This document shows, one piece after another, positions 39,996 to 49,421 of a stretch of 55,807 nt of DNA; positions within the stretch are counted from its first letter, which is position 1; the number at the start of each line of letters is the position of its first letter. The position numbers and the translations under genes are program-made. Under the pieces are notes generated by a model. The model was not told the DNA's origin. It worked only from the letters and a program-made list of their open reading frames with translations, and did no database searches. Origin of the DNA: Bacteroidales bacterium (GTDB lineage: Bacteria; Bacteroidota; Bacteroidia; Bacteroidales; F082). The DNA lies in contig JAEFAE010000014.1 in NCBI GenBank assembly GCA_016291135.1, positions 1-55,807 on the forward strand, in the 5' to 3' direction.

Positions 39996-40520
39996 TTAGT
40001 TATCTTCAATCTTGGCATCCTTCAAAGCCGCCCACCGGGGATCCGTTTCGACTCCCTCCTCCTCGACGGGTTCTTCGTCGTGAGAAAGCAGTGCCAGCAC
40101 TTCCGGATTACATTCACCTTCGGGATGAACGCGATGGATCGGGATGGCGAGGATGATGTATTCGTAAACCAGGGAACGGACATCGTAGGCGTGCTCCTCA
40201 GCAGGCACCACCGCCACGTCCTCTGATTCCTCGACTCCTTCGGCACCGAGCTTGATGTAGAACACCTGCTCGCTCTGGATCGGGATGTAGAACTCGTCGG
40301 CACAACGGTCGCAAGGGACCAGGACCTCGCCTTCCAGGTGGAAATTCAAGGTCATCATCAGCTCTTCACGCAGCACCTCCAGATCCACCGTCACCCGGCC
40401 ATGCTTCACTTCCGAATAGTCGAGGTCGACAAAGAAGTCGTCGTTGATGTCGAAACGGTAGTTATGGACACCAAGGGCGAGGCCGCTGACGGGAATCAAG
40501 AATTCGCTTTCCTTTTCCAT
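39996..40520 (-). CDS. yceD: YceD/DUF177 family protein
   Basis: A 174-residue acidic cytoplasmic protein. It shows the family's CDRCADEF motif (two cysteines three apart, position about 90) after a GEVLVPCDRC strand. DUF177 proteins are linked to 23S rRNA accumulation and are encoded before rpmF, as here. The start at 40520 (MEKESEFLIPVSGLALG) is chosen because the -7 box lies at 40540-40547; the longer in-frame start at 40550 would be upstream of the promoter. Confidence 0.88.
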   Translation of the reverse strand: MEKESEFLIPVSGLALGVHNYRFDINDDFFVDLDYSEVKHGRVTVDLEVLREELMMTLNFHLEGEVLVPCDRCADEFYIPIQSEQVFYIKLGAEGVEESEDVAVVPAEEHAYDVRSLVYEYIILAIPIHRVHPEGECNPEVLALLSHDEEPVEEEGVETDPRWAALKDAKIEDN

Positions 40521-40539
40521 TTGCCTAAAAATCGGGCTG

Positions 40540-40547
40540 CAAAAATA
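40540..40547 (-). promoter_or_regulatory. -7 box (TATTTTTG) of yceD-rpmF
   Basis: The minus strand reads TATTTTTGC 20 bp upstream of the yceD start and decides that start. Confidence 0.6.
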
Positions 40548-40584
40548 CAACTTTTATTGAGATAAACACCAAAAGAAACAAGAA

Positions 40585-42192
40585 TTAATTTTCATTTTCC
40601 TCCTTGAGCACCTCCAAAGCCCGTTGCAGCATGTCGTCCATGGGGCGGTAGATCGGGTAAAAGCCCTCCTCTTCGAACAGGTCACGCGCGATGTAGGCCT
40701 TGAGCAGGATGTTGGCTTCGCGGCGCGCCACCTGCTTATCCTTTTCGGTGCCTTTCAGCCCCTTGGCCTCGGCTCGCTTGACCAGCTCGCCGAACATCGC
40801 GTCGCTCACCTTGAAGCCCTTGTCGAAGGCATCCACATCGGTATAGCGGGCCAGCTCCTTGCGGTGGTTGTCGCAGTAGTCGAAGGCATATTGGTAGAGG
40901 ATACCCAGGTTGACGATCCGGTTGAAGTAGTATTCCGTGCTGTCGTCCACCAAGGGGACATACACATCGGGCATGATGCCGCCACCGCCATATACCGTCT
41001 TCCCCTTCGGGGTGGTATAGCGCAACGAGTCGGCGAAGTGGATGCTGTCGGCGGAGAAAAGCTCTCCGTTCTCGTAACGGTCAAACGACTCCATCATGTA
41101 ATCCTCCTTGTTGCCGTCGAAAGGCTTCTGGATGCAACGTCCGGTCGGAGTATAGTAACGCGCCACGGTCAGGCGGATGGCCGAGCCGTCGCTGAGCATG
41201 ATCTGTTCCTGGACCAGGCCCTTGCCGAAGGAACGGCGTCCGATGATGGTGCCGCGGTCGTTGTCCTGCAAGGCGCCCGCCACAATCTCCGAGGCACTGG
41301 CCGACTCCCCGTCGATGAGCACCGCCACCGGCATCGTCTCCAGCAGGCCTTTCTTACGGGCGTGGTAAGCCGCCCGCGGCTTCATGCGGCCCTCGGTGAA
41401 CACCACCATGCTGCCCTTGGGAAGGAACTCGTCGGCAATGTCGACGGCGATGTTGAGGAACCCACCGGCATTGCCACGGAGGTCGAAGACCAGCTTTTGC
41501 ATGCCCTGCCCCAGCAGTTTCTTGACGGCGGCCATGAACTCCTGGTACGTGGTGGCCGAAAAACGGCTGAGCTTGATGTAGCCCGTCGTGGCGTCGAGCA
41601 TATAAGCGATGTCGATGCTATAGGTGGGAATCACGTCGCGGGTGATGGTGAAATCGATCAGCCCTTCGACGCCACGACGGTAGTTCTTCACCCGGACTTT
41701 GGTGCCCTTGGGGCCTTTGAGCAGCCGCATCACCGAGTCGTTTTGGATCTTGATACCGGCAATCAGCGAGTCGTTCACATACACGATGCGGTCGCCCGCC
41801 ATGATGCCCACCTTTTCGGAGGGACCGCCCTTGATGGTATTGACAATGGTGACCGTGTCTTCCACGATGCGGAATTGCACGCCGATACCCTCGAAGCTAC
41901 CCAACAGGGGATCATTGACTGCATTGAACTCCTCCAAAGAGATATATTGGCTGTGCGGATCGAGTTCGTCCATCATGCTCACGATGGCGGCCTGCTCGAT
42001 CTTTTCGGCGTTGACGCTGTCGACATAGGCGGCATTGAGGTAATACAGCACCTCGTCGAACTTGCTGATAGCGGCGACGGCAGGTTTACGGGTCTTGTTG
42101 AGGGTGACCTGGTAGGCGAGAAATCCGATGACTGCGCCCGCCATCATCACCAACAACCATAATAATGACCCTGACGCTCTGTTATGGCTCAT
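40585..42192 (-). CDS. S41 family C-terminal processing peptidase
   Basis: A 535-residue periplasmic serine protease anchored by an N-terminal helix (about 10-28). A PDZ domain (about 95-185; GIGVQFRIVEDTVTIVNTIKG, AGDRIVYVND) precedes the S41 catalytic core: VFDLRGNAGGFL, then the nucleophile region DGESASASEIVAGAL (Ser297/Ser299) and Lys324 in SFGKGLVQ, the Ser-Lys dyad. It should trim C-termini or degrade misfolded periplasmic proteins. It lies 16 bp after fabD at the end of a minus-strand run. Length is somewhat greater than the E. coli-type core because of a ~150-residue C-terminal helical extension. Confidence 0.92.
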   Translation of the reverse strand: MSHNRASGSLLWLLVMMAGAVIGFLAYQVTLNKTRKPAVAAISKFDEVLYYLNAAYVDSVNAEKIEQAAIVSMMDELDPHSQYISLEEFNAVNDPLLGSFEGIGVQFRIVEDTVTIVNTIKGGPSEKVGIMAGDRIVYVNDSLIAGIKIQNDSVMRLLKGPKGTKVRVKNYRRGVEGLIDFTITRDVIPTYSIDIAYMLDATTGYIKLSRFSATTYQEFMAAVKKLLGQGMQKLVFDLRGNAGGFLNIAVDIADEFLPKGSMVVFTEGRMKPRAAYHARKKGLLETMPVAVLIDGESASASEIVAGALQDNDRGTIIGRRSFGKGLVQEQIMLSDGSAIRLTVARYYTPTGRCIQKPFDGNKEDYMMESFDRYENGELFSADSIHFADSLRYTTPKGKTVYGGGGIMPDVYVPLVDDSTEYYFNRIVNLGILYQYAFDYCDNHRKELARYTDVDAFDKGFKVSDAMFGELVKRAEAKGLKGTEKDKQVARREANILLKAYIARDLFEEEGFYPIYRPMDDMLQRALEVLKEENEN

Positions 42193-42208
42193 CCTTCAAC
42201 CCAGTTAC

Positions 42209-43108
42209 TCATTCGGCCGGTTTCTCGATCGAGGCACTCGTCATCTCCAGGTTGCGATCCACCTTCTTGAAGAGGCCTTGCAGCACCGTCCCGGGGCCCA
42301 CTTCCACCACGCTGGAGACGCCACTGGCAATCATGTTCAGCATGGTCTGGGTCCAACACACCGGCGAAGTAAGCTGGGCCACCAGGTTTTTCTTGATGAT
42401 CTCGGGGTCGGTGACCGACTGTCCGGTGACGTTTTGGTAGATCGGGCAGATGCCGTAGTTGAAACGGGTGGCGTTGATGGCCTCGGCCAGCTCCACGCGG
42501 GCCGGCTCCATCAAGGGGCTGTGGAAGGCGCCTCCCACCTTAAGCGGAATCACCCGCTTGGCACCGGCTTCCTGCAGCTTCTCCGTGGCCTGGGCAACGC
42601 CTTCCAACGTGCCGGAGATGACGATCTGGCCCGGCGAGTTGTAGTTGGCAGGCACCACCACCGTGTCGCGCACCGAGGCACATATCGACTCCACCTGGGC
42701 GTCTTCCATGCCGATAACCGCGGCCATGGTGCCGGGTTGGGCCTCACAAGCCTTCTGCATGGCATTGGCGCGCTTGGCTACCAGCCTGAGGCCGTCTTCG
42801 AAGCTCAGCACCTTGTTGGCCACCAAGGCGGAGAACTCACCCAGCGAGTGGCCAGCCACCATGTTGGGCTGGAAGTCCTCGAGCAAGGCGGCGAGGATGA
42901 CCGAATGCAGGAAGATGGCCGGTTGGGTGACCTTGGTCTGGCGCAGGTCTTCCTCCGTGCCGTCGAACATCAGCTCGGTGATCTTGAATTTCAAAATGCT
43001 GTTGGCCTTATGGAATAGGTCTTTCGCCTTCGATGAATGGTCGAAGAGATCCTTTCCCATGCCAACATATTGTGCTCCCTGTCCAGGGAAAACGTATGCT
43101 TTCAACAT
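42209..43108 (-). CDS. fabD: malonyl-CoA:ACP transacylase
   Basis: A 299-residue fatty acid synthesis enzyme. FPGQGAQYVGMG (7-18), nucleophile Ser88 in GHSLGEFSAL, the active-site His in GGAFHSPLM and QNVTGQSVTDPE are all in place. It loads malonyl onto ACP for chain elongation. It is placed 22 bp after the bactofilin gene and 16 bp before the S41 protease gene, and so is probably co-transcribed with envelope genes. Confidence 0.96.
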   Translation of the reverse strand: MLKAYVFPGQGAQYVGMGKDLFDHSSKAKDLFHKANSILKFKITELMFDGTEEDLRQTKVTQPAIFLHSVILAALLEDFQPNMVAGHSLGEFSALVANKVLSFEDGLRLVAKRANAMQKACEAQPGTMAAVIGMEDAQVESICASVRDTVVVPANYNSPGQIVISGTLEGVAQATEKLQEAGAKRVIPLKVGGAFHSPLMEPARVELAEAINATRFNYGICPIYQNVTGQSVTDPEIIKKNLVAQLTSPVCWTQTMLNMIASGVSSVVEVGPGTVLQGLFKKVDRNLEMTSASIEKPAE

Positions 43109-43130
43109 AAAAAAGAAAAAGGGTTAATGG

Positions 43131-43484
43131 TTATTTGCTTACAGGTTGGACGGTGGGTTGGGTCATTTGGCATTTTCCAGTGAACACAGCACCGACTTCA
43201 ATCAGTAACTGTTTGGTAATCAGATCGATTTCCACTTTCGAAGTCGACTTCAGGGCGGTAAGCTCTTCGCATTTGAGGATGCCCTTGACCACACCGGAGA
43301 TGTCAGCTTGTTTGCAGGTAAGGTCCCCTTCCACCACACCGGTTTGACCGATGACGATCTTGCCGTTCGATTTGAGGGAGCCGATGAGACGGCCGTCAAC
43401 GCGGATATCGCCACTCGATTCCACGTCACCTTTGATGACGGTACCTTTGCCTATCAGGTTTCTTGCAGGAGTTTCCATTGCCAT
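43131..43484 (-). CDS. bactofilin
   Basis: A 117-residue protein made of a short right-handed beta-helix: KGTVIKGDVESSGDIRVDGRLIGSL and KIVIGQTGVVEGDLTCKQADISGVVKGILKCEELTAL show the hexad-like periodicity of bactofilins (DUF583). They polymerise without nucleotide into filaments that organise cell shape or anchor envelope enzymes. It lies 10 bp after the porW/sprE-like gene. Confidence 0.92.
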   Translation of the reverse strand: MAMETPARNLIGKGTVIKGDVESSGDIRVDGRLIGSLKSNGKIVIGQTGVVEGDLTCKQADISGVVKGILKCEELTALKSTSKVEIDLITKQLLIEVGAVFTGKCQMTQPTVQPVSK

Positions 43485-43494
43485 ATTGATTCAG

Positions 43495-46419
43495 TTAATT
43501 AGGTTTGATCGTGTTTTTATTGAGTTTCCCTTTGCTGGGTTTGATATTCTTTCCTTCTGAGCCGCCCTCCAGATTCAATTCCTTCGTCTTGGCTGGATTG
43601 AAGTCCGTTCCATTGGGCGTACGGTCTTTCTTGTCGGGAACTACGTCTTTCTTGTCGGGCATAGCGTCTTTCTTGTCGGGGGCCGCACCCTTCTTCATTT
43701 GCCCGTCGTCCTTGGCGGCAGGTTGTTTCTGGCCATCGGTCTTGCTTTCGGTCTTGGGTGCCTTGGGTTTGTACGGCTCTCCGTTCAGGAAGGCCTTGTA
43801 GCCGTCCACATCGCGCTCCTGATAGAAGATCGGATAGTTCTTCAAGGAGATCGGCAACACCGAGTATGAATCCTTGTCCATGCCTCCGAAAAGATAGTCG
43901 GAAAGCGTCATGGCCGCAATGTAGTCCTTGGCCTCCTGCTCGTTCTCGAACTGGGAAAGGGAGACCACCATGGTATTGCCCTCCAACACGATGGTCTTCA
44001 CCTCGAAGTTCTTGAAACGGAATTCCTTCTTGTTGAAGTCAGAGAGGCGGACCTTCAAGGGCTCCACCCGAACCTTCTTCGAATCGAACACGATGAGGAC
44101 CAGGTGCGGCGAATTGGGTTCCTTCACGTAGGGCCAGTCGAGCTTCTCCTGCTTTTGGCTGGCGTCCGCTGAAGCGAGGTCGCCCAGGTTGAGCCCCAGA
44201 TGATACTCGTCGTTGACGTGCTGGAGCAGGGATTGGGCGTAGGGACGGATGCTGCTATTAGGATAGGTGCGCACCACGTTCATCAGGGCGTAAGCCATGG
44301 TGTCGACCGTCTCCAAACGACCCCGCGAGATGGCGGAAAGCAACGCAAAGCGCGGTGCCAAGGCGGTGTCGGAGGCATAGTCCTCCAAGGCGCGGTCCGC
44401 ATTCATCTTCACACGGTAGTATTGGCCTTGCCGATAGGCCTCATAGGTCTTGGAATAAAGATCCGAAGCCTGTTGCGATTCCTCTTGCAGCTTCTTGTAG
44501 AAGTCGGGGTCGAGGATCACGCTGGCATAGTTCGAATCGGGATATTTGCTGAAAATCAGTTGTCTGTACTTTTCCGCATTGACTTCGTCGTGTTGGTCGT
44601 GGTACATCTTGTAGAGGGCATACCACGAAGGAAGCTCCTTGTCGTTGCCGGGATAGCGACGGTCGAGGGTCTCGTAGGCGTCGATGGAACGGGGATAGTC
44701 GGAAAGACGGTCAAGGTAGATGAAACCGGTGTTGTACAACGCCTCCGCGATCTGGTGGTGGGCTTCCTGCTGCTGTTCCTCCGTCAACGGGAGGTCTTTG
44801 ATGTAGTAGCCCCGATCGTGGTTGGTATAGCTCTTGGAGAGGCTGTCGTTCTCGACACCCTCGCTATCGGTGGACACCGTCTCGGAGACACCGCTGTGGA
44901 TGCCCCGTTTGTCGCTGATGCGCCAGTTGTCCTCGAGCTTACGCATGCCCCATTTCTTGGAGAAATCGTTGTAGCCGCTCTGTAGCGTGGTCTCGTTGTA
45001 GAAATACCAAGCCCCCGAGTTGCCGCGTCCATTGTCGTTGTTGACGTTGGAGGTGCCGATGGCACTGCCCATCAAGGCCATCTGCTCCTCATACTTGCGC
45101 TGTTCCTCCTCCCGCTTTTCCTGTTCGATCACCTCGGCGATGATCTTGTCGATGAGGATGTTCCGGGCAACCGAGTCCATGTTGGCCACCTTGATGAGGC
45201 TGTCCTGGGTCTTCACGACCGTCAGGTTCTGGACCAGTTCGTTGAGGGTTTGCGAGATGTTGTAGATGCTGTCGTACCCCGGCGTGGTGTTCTTGTCCAT
45301 GGACGAAACCGCCGTGTCGTAATAGGCCTGCGACAGCTCATAGTCGTTCCGGTCGAAATAGATCGTGGCCACCTTCAGCGCGGCATTGGCGCGCTGGATC
45401 CGGTTGTTGGTGGCGGCAGCCACCGATTCCCGATAGTATCCGATCGCCTTCTCCAGGTCGCCTTCGCGTATGGCCAGTTCAGCCATGGCATAGTAGATGC
45501 GGTCGCGGAATTCCTCGTTCTTAAGGTCGTCGAGCATCCGGTTCAGCATCTTGTACAGCTCCTTGGCGTTGCCCGACGATCCCATCTTGGCCATGTTCAT
45601 CTTCGACTCGAACAGCATCTCATAGGCAGGGTTCCGCTTGATGACCTTACGGAACTGTTCCGTGGCGCGTTTGGCTTCGCCCAGTTCCATGTAGATCTGC
45701 CCCAGGATGAACATGGCGCGGGTGCGCACGTCCCTGTTGTTGTTTTGGAGGATGCCCGCCTTGAGGTAGTCGATCGCCTTGCCGTATTCCTTGGTGGCGA
45801 TGTAGTAGTCGGCAACCGTGAGGTCGAAGTTGCGATACAGCTCCTTGGGCAGCTTCTTCATGCCCGCGGTCTTATTCTGGAGCTGTTCGATCATCGCAAT
45901 GGCCTTGGGATATTCTTCCGTCTTGATGTAGGTCTTGATCTGCCAGAGGTTGGCGATGAGGGCGACATCGCTGTTCTTGAACTCCGTGGTGACGAAGTCG
46001 AAGGTGCGCTTGGCCGGGATGTAGTCCTGTTTGTAGAAATGCGCCTTGGCCATGACCAGATAGGCGTCGTCGATCCACTTCACCCGTTCCCTATTGTTGA
46101 ACTTCATGGAGTGTTTCTGGACACAGATGGCGGTCTTCTGAAGGGCCCGGTCCATCTGGGAGTTCAAGCTCAGCGCCTCACTCTTGGTACCGTAGTTGAA
46201 CACGGGAAGGACCTTGCTGTAGTCGTCCTTGGCGTTCCGTTTCAGTTGCTGGTCGCCTTCGTTCAGGCTGTATTGGCCATTCCAGAACACATTGTAATGG
46301 CTGGTGAGGTTGTGATAGGCCCGTCGCATGGGCGTGTTCCGTTTGGTGGAGCAGCCGCTCAACAGCAACAGGGCTGTCAACAGGACGAACAGGGCGGATA
46401 TCTTATGGTGTCTCAACAC
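43495..46419 (-). CDS. porW: TPR lipoprotein, PorW/SprE-like T9SS component
   Basis: A 974-residue lipoprotein (lipobox LSGC, Cys23, then STKRNTPMRRAYHNLTSHYNV). That start, with a C-S-T-K-K-N-T-x-x-x-R-x-Y-H-x-L-T-x-x-Y-N pattern, is the hallmark of SprE/PorW. At least ten TPR-like helical pairs follow (for example AKHFYK, LGQIYMELGEAKRATEQF, AMAELAIREGDLEKAIGYY, AALKVATIYFDRNDYELSQAYYD). In Porphyromonas PorW links the PorKN ring to the translocon. The C-terminal ~90 residues are Lys/Pro/Asp-rich and include three DKKDxxP units encoded by a 21-bp tandem repeat. It follows a Ser/Thr kinase gene by 40 bp. Confidence 0.87.
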   Translation of the reverse strand: MLRHHKISALFVLLTALLLLSGCSTKRNTPMRRAYHNLTSHYNVFWNGQYSLNEGDQQLKRNAKDDYSKVLPVFNYGTKSEALSLNSQMDRALQKTAICVQKHSMKFNNRERVKWIDDAYLVMAKAHFYKQDYIPAKRTFDFVTTEFKNSDVALIANLWQIKTYIKTEEYPKAIAMIEQLQNKTAGMKKLPKELYRNFDLTVADYYIATKEYGKAIDYLKAGILQNNNRDVRTRAMFILGQIYMELGEAKRATEQFRKVIKRNPAYEMLFESKMNMAKMGSSGNAKELYKMLNRMLDDLKNEEFRDRIYYAMAELAIREGDLEKAIGYYRESVAAATNNRIQRANAALKVATIYFDRNDYELSQAYYDTAVSSMDKNTTPGYDSIYNISQTLNELVQNLTVVKTQDSLIKVANMDSVARNILIDKIIAEVIEQEKREEEQRKYEEQMALMGSAIGTSNVNNDNGRGNSGAWYFYNETTLQSGYNDFSKKWGMRKLEDNWRISDKRGIHSGVSETVSTDSEGVENDSLSKSYTNHDRGYYIKDLPLTEEQQQEAHHQIAEALYNTGFIYLDRLSDYPRSIDAYETLDRRYPGNDKELPSWYALYKMYHDQHDEVNAEKYRQLIFSKYPDSNYASVILDPDFYKKLQEESQQASDLYSKTYEAYRQGQYYRVKMNADRALEDYASDTALAPRFALLSAISRGRLETVDTMAYALMNVVRTYPNSSIRPYAQSLLQHVNDEYHLGLNLGDLASADASQKQEKLDWPYVKEPNSPHLVLIVFDSKKVRVEPLKVRLSDFNKKEFRFKNFEVKTIVLEGNTMVVSLSQFENEQEAKDYIAAMTLSDYLFGGMDKDSYSVLPISLKNYPIFYQERDVDGYKAFLNGEPYKPKAPKTESKTDGQKQPAAKDDGQMKKGAAPDKKDAMPDKKDVVPDKKDRTPNGTDFNPAKTKELNLEGGSEGKNIKPSKGKLNKNTIKPN
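43624..43686 (-). repeat. three 21-bp tandem repeats inside the PorW-like tail
   Basis: On the + strand GTCTTTCTTGTCGGG plus six variable bases repeats at 43624, 43645 and 43666. In protein these are three heptads of DKKD with a variable end (DKKDAMP, DKKDVVP, DKKDRTP). Copy-number change would keep the frame. Confidence 0.8.
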
Positions 46420-46459
46420 GTTTCTTTTTTTAGGGGGTTAGGGGTGTCCATGATCAGGG

Positions 46460-47707
46460 TCAATGTTTCTTTTCGAACCAACGGTTGGCCAACACCCGCA
46501 TCAGCGAGTCGGAAGGCTCCACCAGATTGGCTTTCAGTTGCATGGCGACACTGTCGGTGGCCTGGCGGAATTCGGTCATCAGCAGGGCGTCGAAGTCGTG
46601 CTGTCGGCTCTCGGCGATGGCCTGTTTCTGTTGCGCAAAAGCGGAAACGGCCTTCTGATAGAGGCTGTCCATGCCGAAGAAGGGAGTCAACTGCTGGCAG
46701 TAGCGGAGGCTGTCTTCCTTCCAAGCCTCGGGAACGGCGATGGGCTCGTCGAGCGACCGGAGCTGGTAGCGCTCGCATAGCTGGGCGGTCTCACTGTTGA
46801 TCTTGTCCATCTCGTGGGCGAAATCCACGGCCAGGCGCTCCGCCTTTTCGGCCCGGTTCTTTTCGATGATCTTCGGGATGTAAAGATACGCGGCGACGCC
46901 CAAGGCGGCCAGCACCAGGAAAAACAGGACAATCTTGACGGCCGAGATGCCCTTGGTAAGATACGACTTCACCTCGAGGATGTTGTCGAAGCGCTGTTCC
47001 CGCGAGAACTGGGTACAGTGTGTGGCCACGCTCTTGAACTGGCTGAGCAGGTTGCGTTCCGAGATAAACTCGATGATCTTGCCCAGGGAATAGACATCCG
47101 AACGCGGGTCGCCCTCCTCTCCCTTGATCAGCTCAGGGGCGATGAACTCGTTCTCCTTGATGAGGAGCTCACGATCGGACTTGTATTCGGTTTCGGGCAG
47201 GCCGATGTCGATGATCTTGGCACGTCCGTCGTTGGCCGTGACGATGATGTTCTCCGGCTTGAGGTCGCAATGGATGATGCCCCGTTGGTGCATGTAGTTC
47301 AAGCCGTCGCAAAGGTCGATCAGCACGGTCTTGATCTGCTTCTCGTTGAGGGTGCCCACCCGCACATGCTCGGCCAGCGACTTGCCGTCGACAAACTCCA
47401 GGACGAGGCAGTCGCCCAGCCCCTGGATGGTCTCGAAAGCGAGTGCCTTGCGGATGAACTTATGCTCCAATTCGCTGGTGATCTCGTACTCCTTTTTCAG
47501 GTTGGCACGACATTTCGGGTCGTTGGCACACGCCGCCTTCAAGGCCTTGATGATGACCTTCCGCCCGTTGTAGCTGGCGGTAAACAGCCGACTGTTTCCA
47601 TGCGCGGAGGCATAGAACGGCTTGATATTCTCATAGTCTTTGGAGACGATCTTCTGCTCGGTCGTCGCATCGACTTGTTCAACGTTCGAAAAGATGTTTT
47701 CAGACAT
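46460..47707 (-). CDS. membrane Ser/Thr protein kinase (Hanks type) with periplasmic helical domain
   Basis: A 415-residue kinase. The kinase domain (about 30-250) has the ATP-binding lysine (Lys54, VIIKALK), the catalytic loop HCDLKPEN (Asp148, Asn153), DIG instead of DFG (Asp167) and APE-like APELIKG; the glycine-rich loop (YASAHGNSRLF) is poor. One membrane segment (about 257-278) leads to a ~135-residue helical periplasmic domain with no PASTA repeats. Essential residues are present, so activity is plausible. It has its own -7 box and stands directly upstream of the PorW-like gene, suggesting a link with T9SS or envelope control. Confidence 0.87.
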   Translation of the reverse strand: MSENIFSNVEQVDATTEQKIVSKDYENIKPFYASAHGNSRLFTASYNGRKVIIKALKAACANDPKCRANLKKEYEITSELEHKFIRKALAFETIQGLGDCLVLEFVDGKSLAEHVRVGTLNEKQIKTVLIDLCDGLNYMHQRGIIHCDLKPENIIVTANDGRAKIIDIGLPETEYKSDRELLIKENEFIAPELIKGEEGDPRSDVYSLGKIIEFISERNLLSQFKSVATHCTQFSREQRFDNILEVKSYLTKGISAVKIVLFFLVLAALGVAAYLYIPKIIEKNRAEKAERLAVDFAHEMDKINSETAQLCERYQLRSLDEPIAVPEAWKEDSLRYCQQLTPFFGMDSLYQKAVSAFAQQKQAIAESRQHDFDALLMTEFRQATDSVAMQLKANLVEPSDSLMRVLANRWFEKKH

Positions 47708-47729
47708 TTTTCAAGATTGTATTTGGGCA

Positions 47730-47737
47730 CAAAGGTA
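47730..47737 (-). promoter_or_regulatory. -7 box (TACCTTTG) upstream of the kinase gene
   Basis: The minus strand reads TACCTTTG 22 bp before the kinase start; it would drive the kinase-porW-bactofilin-fabD-S41 run. Confidence 0.55.
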
Positions 47738-47783
47738 CGTCTTTTTTCCCAACTTTCATGAAAATGCCTTATTTTTTATGTGT

Positions 47784-49283
47784 CTACTCCTTGATAAAGC
47801 GCATCGCACGATCCCCAGCGACGACTACATAGAGGCCCGGCACCAGCGTGCTGACGTTGAGCCGTCCCTGGTAACGCTCCTGCAACACCAGCCGGCCGGT
47901 ATGGTCATACACGCTGACCGTCGCATCGTCCACGTCCTCCAGATACAAGGTGTTGCCAGCGGGATTGGGCCAAAGGGCGATGCCGGCCGCCTGGTTGTCT
48001 TCGACAGCCTCATTATGGGGTACTAAGATTGGGGTGACAAACGCACATCTGTCAAGCCTGTGAATGAGCTCCGAGGCCCCTGTGGCAGGATCTGTTGCGT
48101 AAATGAAGGTACTGTATTCCCCAGACATCTGGTTATAGGTTGTCCTGATCAACTCATTCGTCTCAACATCAAATACCAGACCTTCTCCATAGGAGGGAGC
48201 AATGGACGTTGGTCCTACCATGGTGGCTGAACCGTCCGTTAAACTGATCCGAAACAACCCGTCATAATCGAAAATGACACAATACGCTTCACCTGCCTTG
48301 TTGATGGCAAGCGCTGCAGGCACGTAGTCCATTACACCAACCAGGGTGAGGGAACTCATGCCCGATGGGTTGTTCGGATCAAAGCAAAACAACATCGAGG
48401 AGTGTTGTCCCGGAAGAGCCGCTATATAATAAATCAAGCCATTAACAGGATTGTAAGCCATGCATATCTCCTGATAATCACCTTCGCAAAACTTTAAGTC
48501 AAGCAAGCGTAGTTCTCCGATGGTCTTGTTATGGTGATCAATTGTAGCCTTGTATAGTCCCTGATTAATAATCGCCCAAAAACAACCATTCGCATACGTG
48601 GCAGCTATTCCATTGAGATCGAGTGTATAAGAAGATGCAACAGTTTGGGTTTCAATATCTTGCAGATTGATTCTCGCAAAATGCTTTTCCAATTCAGGAT
48701 GATCTAAAGATTGATACGCATAGACGTAGATGTCGGACGTGGAATGAAGCATGGGCATACCGAACACAACGACATCGTCGACGAAAAGGAAGTTGTTGTC
48801 GTCGCTTTCATAGTGGCGGAAAGCGAAGTATTTGGTACCTCTAGGAAGTTCGACTTCCCTTTCGATCCAGCCCGTTCCCGACACTGTTTCGTCAAAAACC
48901 ATGGTGAAGTCCGAGGGGTTCGTTCCTGTTGACGACACGGCAATACCGTAATGGTCGGGATAATCCGCATTCACCAACACATAATAGTGTATGCCCTTGG
49001 CGTCTTTCACCAAGGGAGAAATCATGTAGTTGTCAGGGGTATAAGCCACATTGGAACTCCATGAAAAAGAATAGGCGGCATAATCGCCGCTATAGGCTTG
49101 AATACCAGTAAAACCAGGTGTGACAGCCTCCCAGTTGTGACCGTCGCCATCGGCATCGACCAGGGTCCATTGGTCGAGATTGCCGTTCTCAAAGCCGTCA
49201 TAGAACAGCACGTCGTACTGCGCGTGGAGCATCCCAGCGACGCCCAAGAGAAGGATTGCCAAAAAGAGAAAAGACTTTTTCAT
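47784..49283 (-). CDS. T9SS-secreted protein with cleaved-adhesin-like domain
   Basis: A 499-residue secreted protein. Signal peptide MKKSFLFLAILLLGVAGMLHA; then a cleaved-adhesin / choice-of-anchor J-type jelly-roll domain (about 25-175: FYDGFENGNLDQWTLVDADG, DNYMISPLV, YFAFRHYESDDNNFLFVDDV). Residues about 185-410 look like a beta-propeller (repeated strands ending in YI, FCFDPN, LFRISLTDGSATMVG). A type A sorting domain closes it (IALWPNPAGNTLYLE ... LVPGLYVVVAGD). The first domain is the same type as in the gingipain-like protein at 15524, which suggests a shared adhesive role. Function otherwise unknown. Confidence 0.85.
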   Translation of the reverse strand: MKKSFLFLAILLLGVAGMLHAQYDVLFYDGFENGNLDQWTLVDADGDGHNWEAVTPGFTGIQAYSGDYAAYSFSWSSNVAYTPDNYMISPLVKDAKGIHYYVLVNADYPDHYGIAVSSTGTNPSDFTMVFDETVSGTGWIEREVELPRGTKYFAFRHYESDDNNFLFVDDVVVFGMPMLHSTSDIYVYAYQSLDHPELEKHFARINLQDIETQTVASSYTLDLNGIAATYANGCFWAIINQGLYKATIDHHNKTIGELRLLDLKFCEGDYQEICMAYNPVNGLIYYIAALPGQHSSMLFCFDPNNPSGMSSLTLVGVMDYVPAALAINKAGEAYCVIFDYDGLFRISLTDGSATMVGPTSIAPSYGEGLVFDVETNELIRTTYNQMSGEYSTFIYATDPATGASELIHRLDRCAFVTPILVPHNEAVEDNQAAGIALWPNPAGNTLYLEDVDDATVSVYDHTGRLVLQERYQGRLNVSTLVPGLYVVVAGDRAMRFIKE

Positions 49284-49312
49284 ATTCTATTGTGTTTGGA
49301 TGGTTGATTCAA

Positions 49313-49348
49313 CAAAAATACAGTGGCATCGAAGCTCTTGCAAAAGTA
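49313..49348 (-). promoter_or_regulatory. two -7 boxes for the T9SS adhesin-like gene
   Basis: The minus strand has TATTTTTG at 49313-49320 and TACTTTTG at 49341-49348, 30 and 58 bp upstream of the start codon. Confidence 0.5.
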
Positions 49349-49421
49349 ATGGTTATTTTTCTCTATTACAAGCAGAAAGCAGAAAAAATACCGATCAACG
49401 TGACATTTTGTCAGATTTTCG

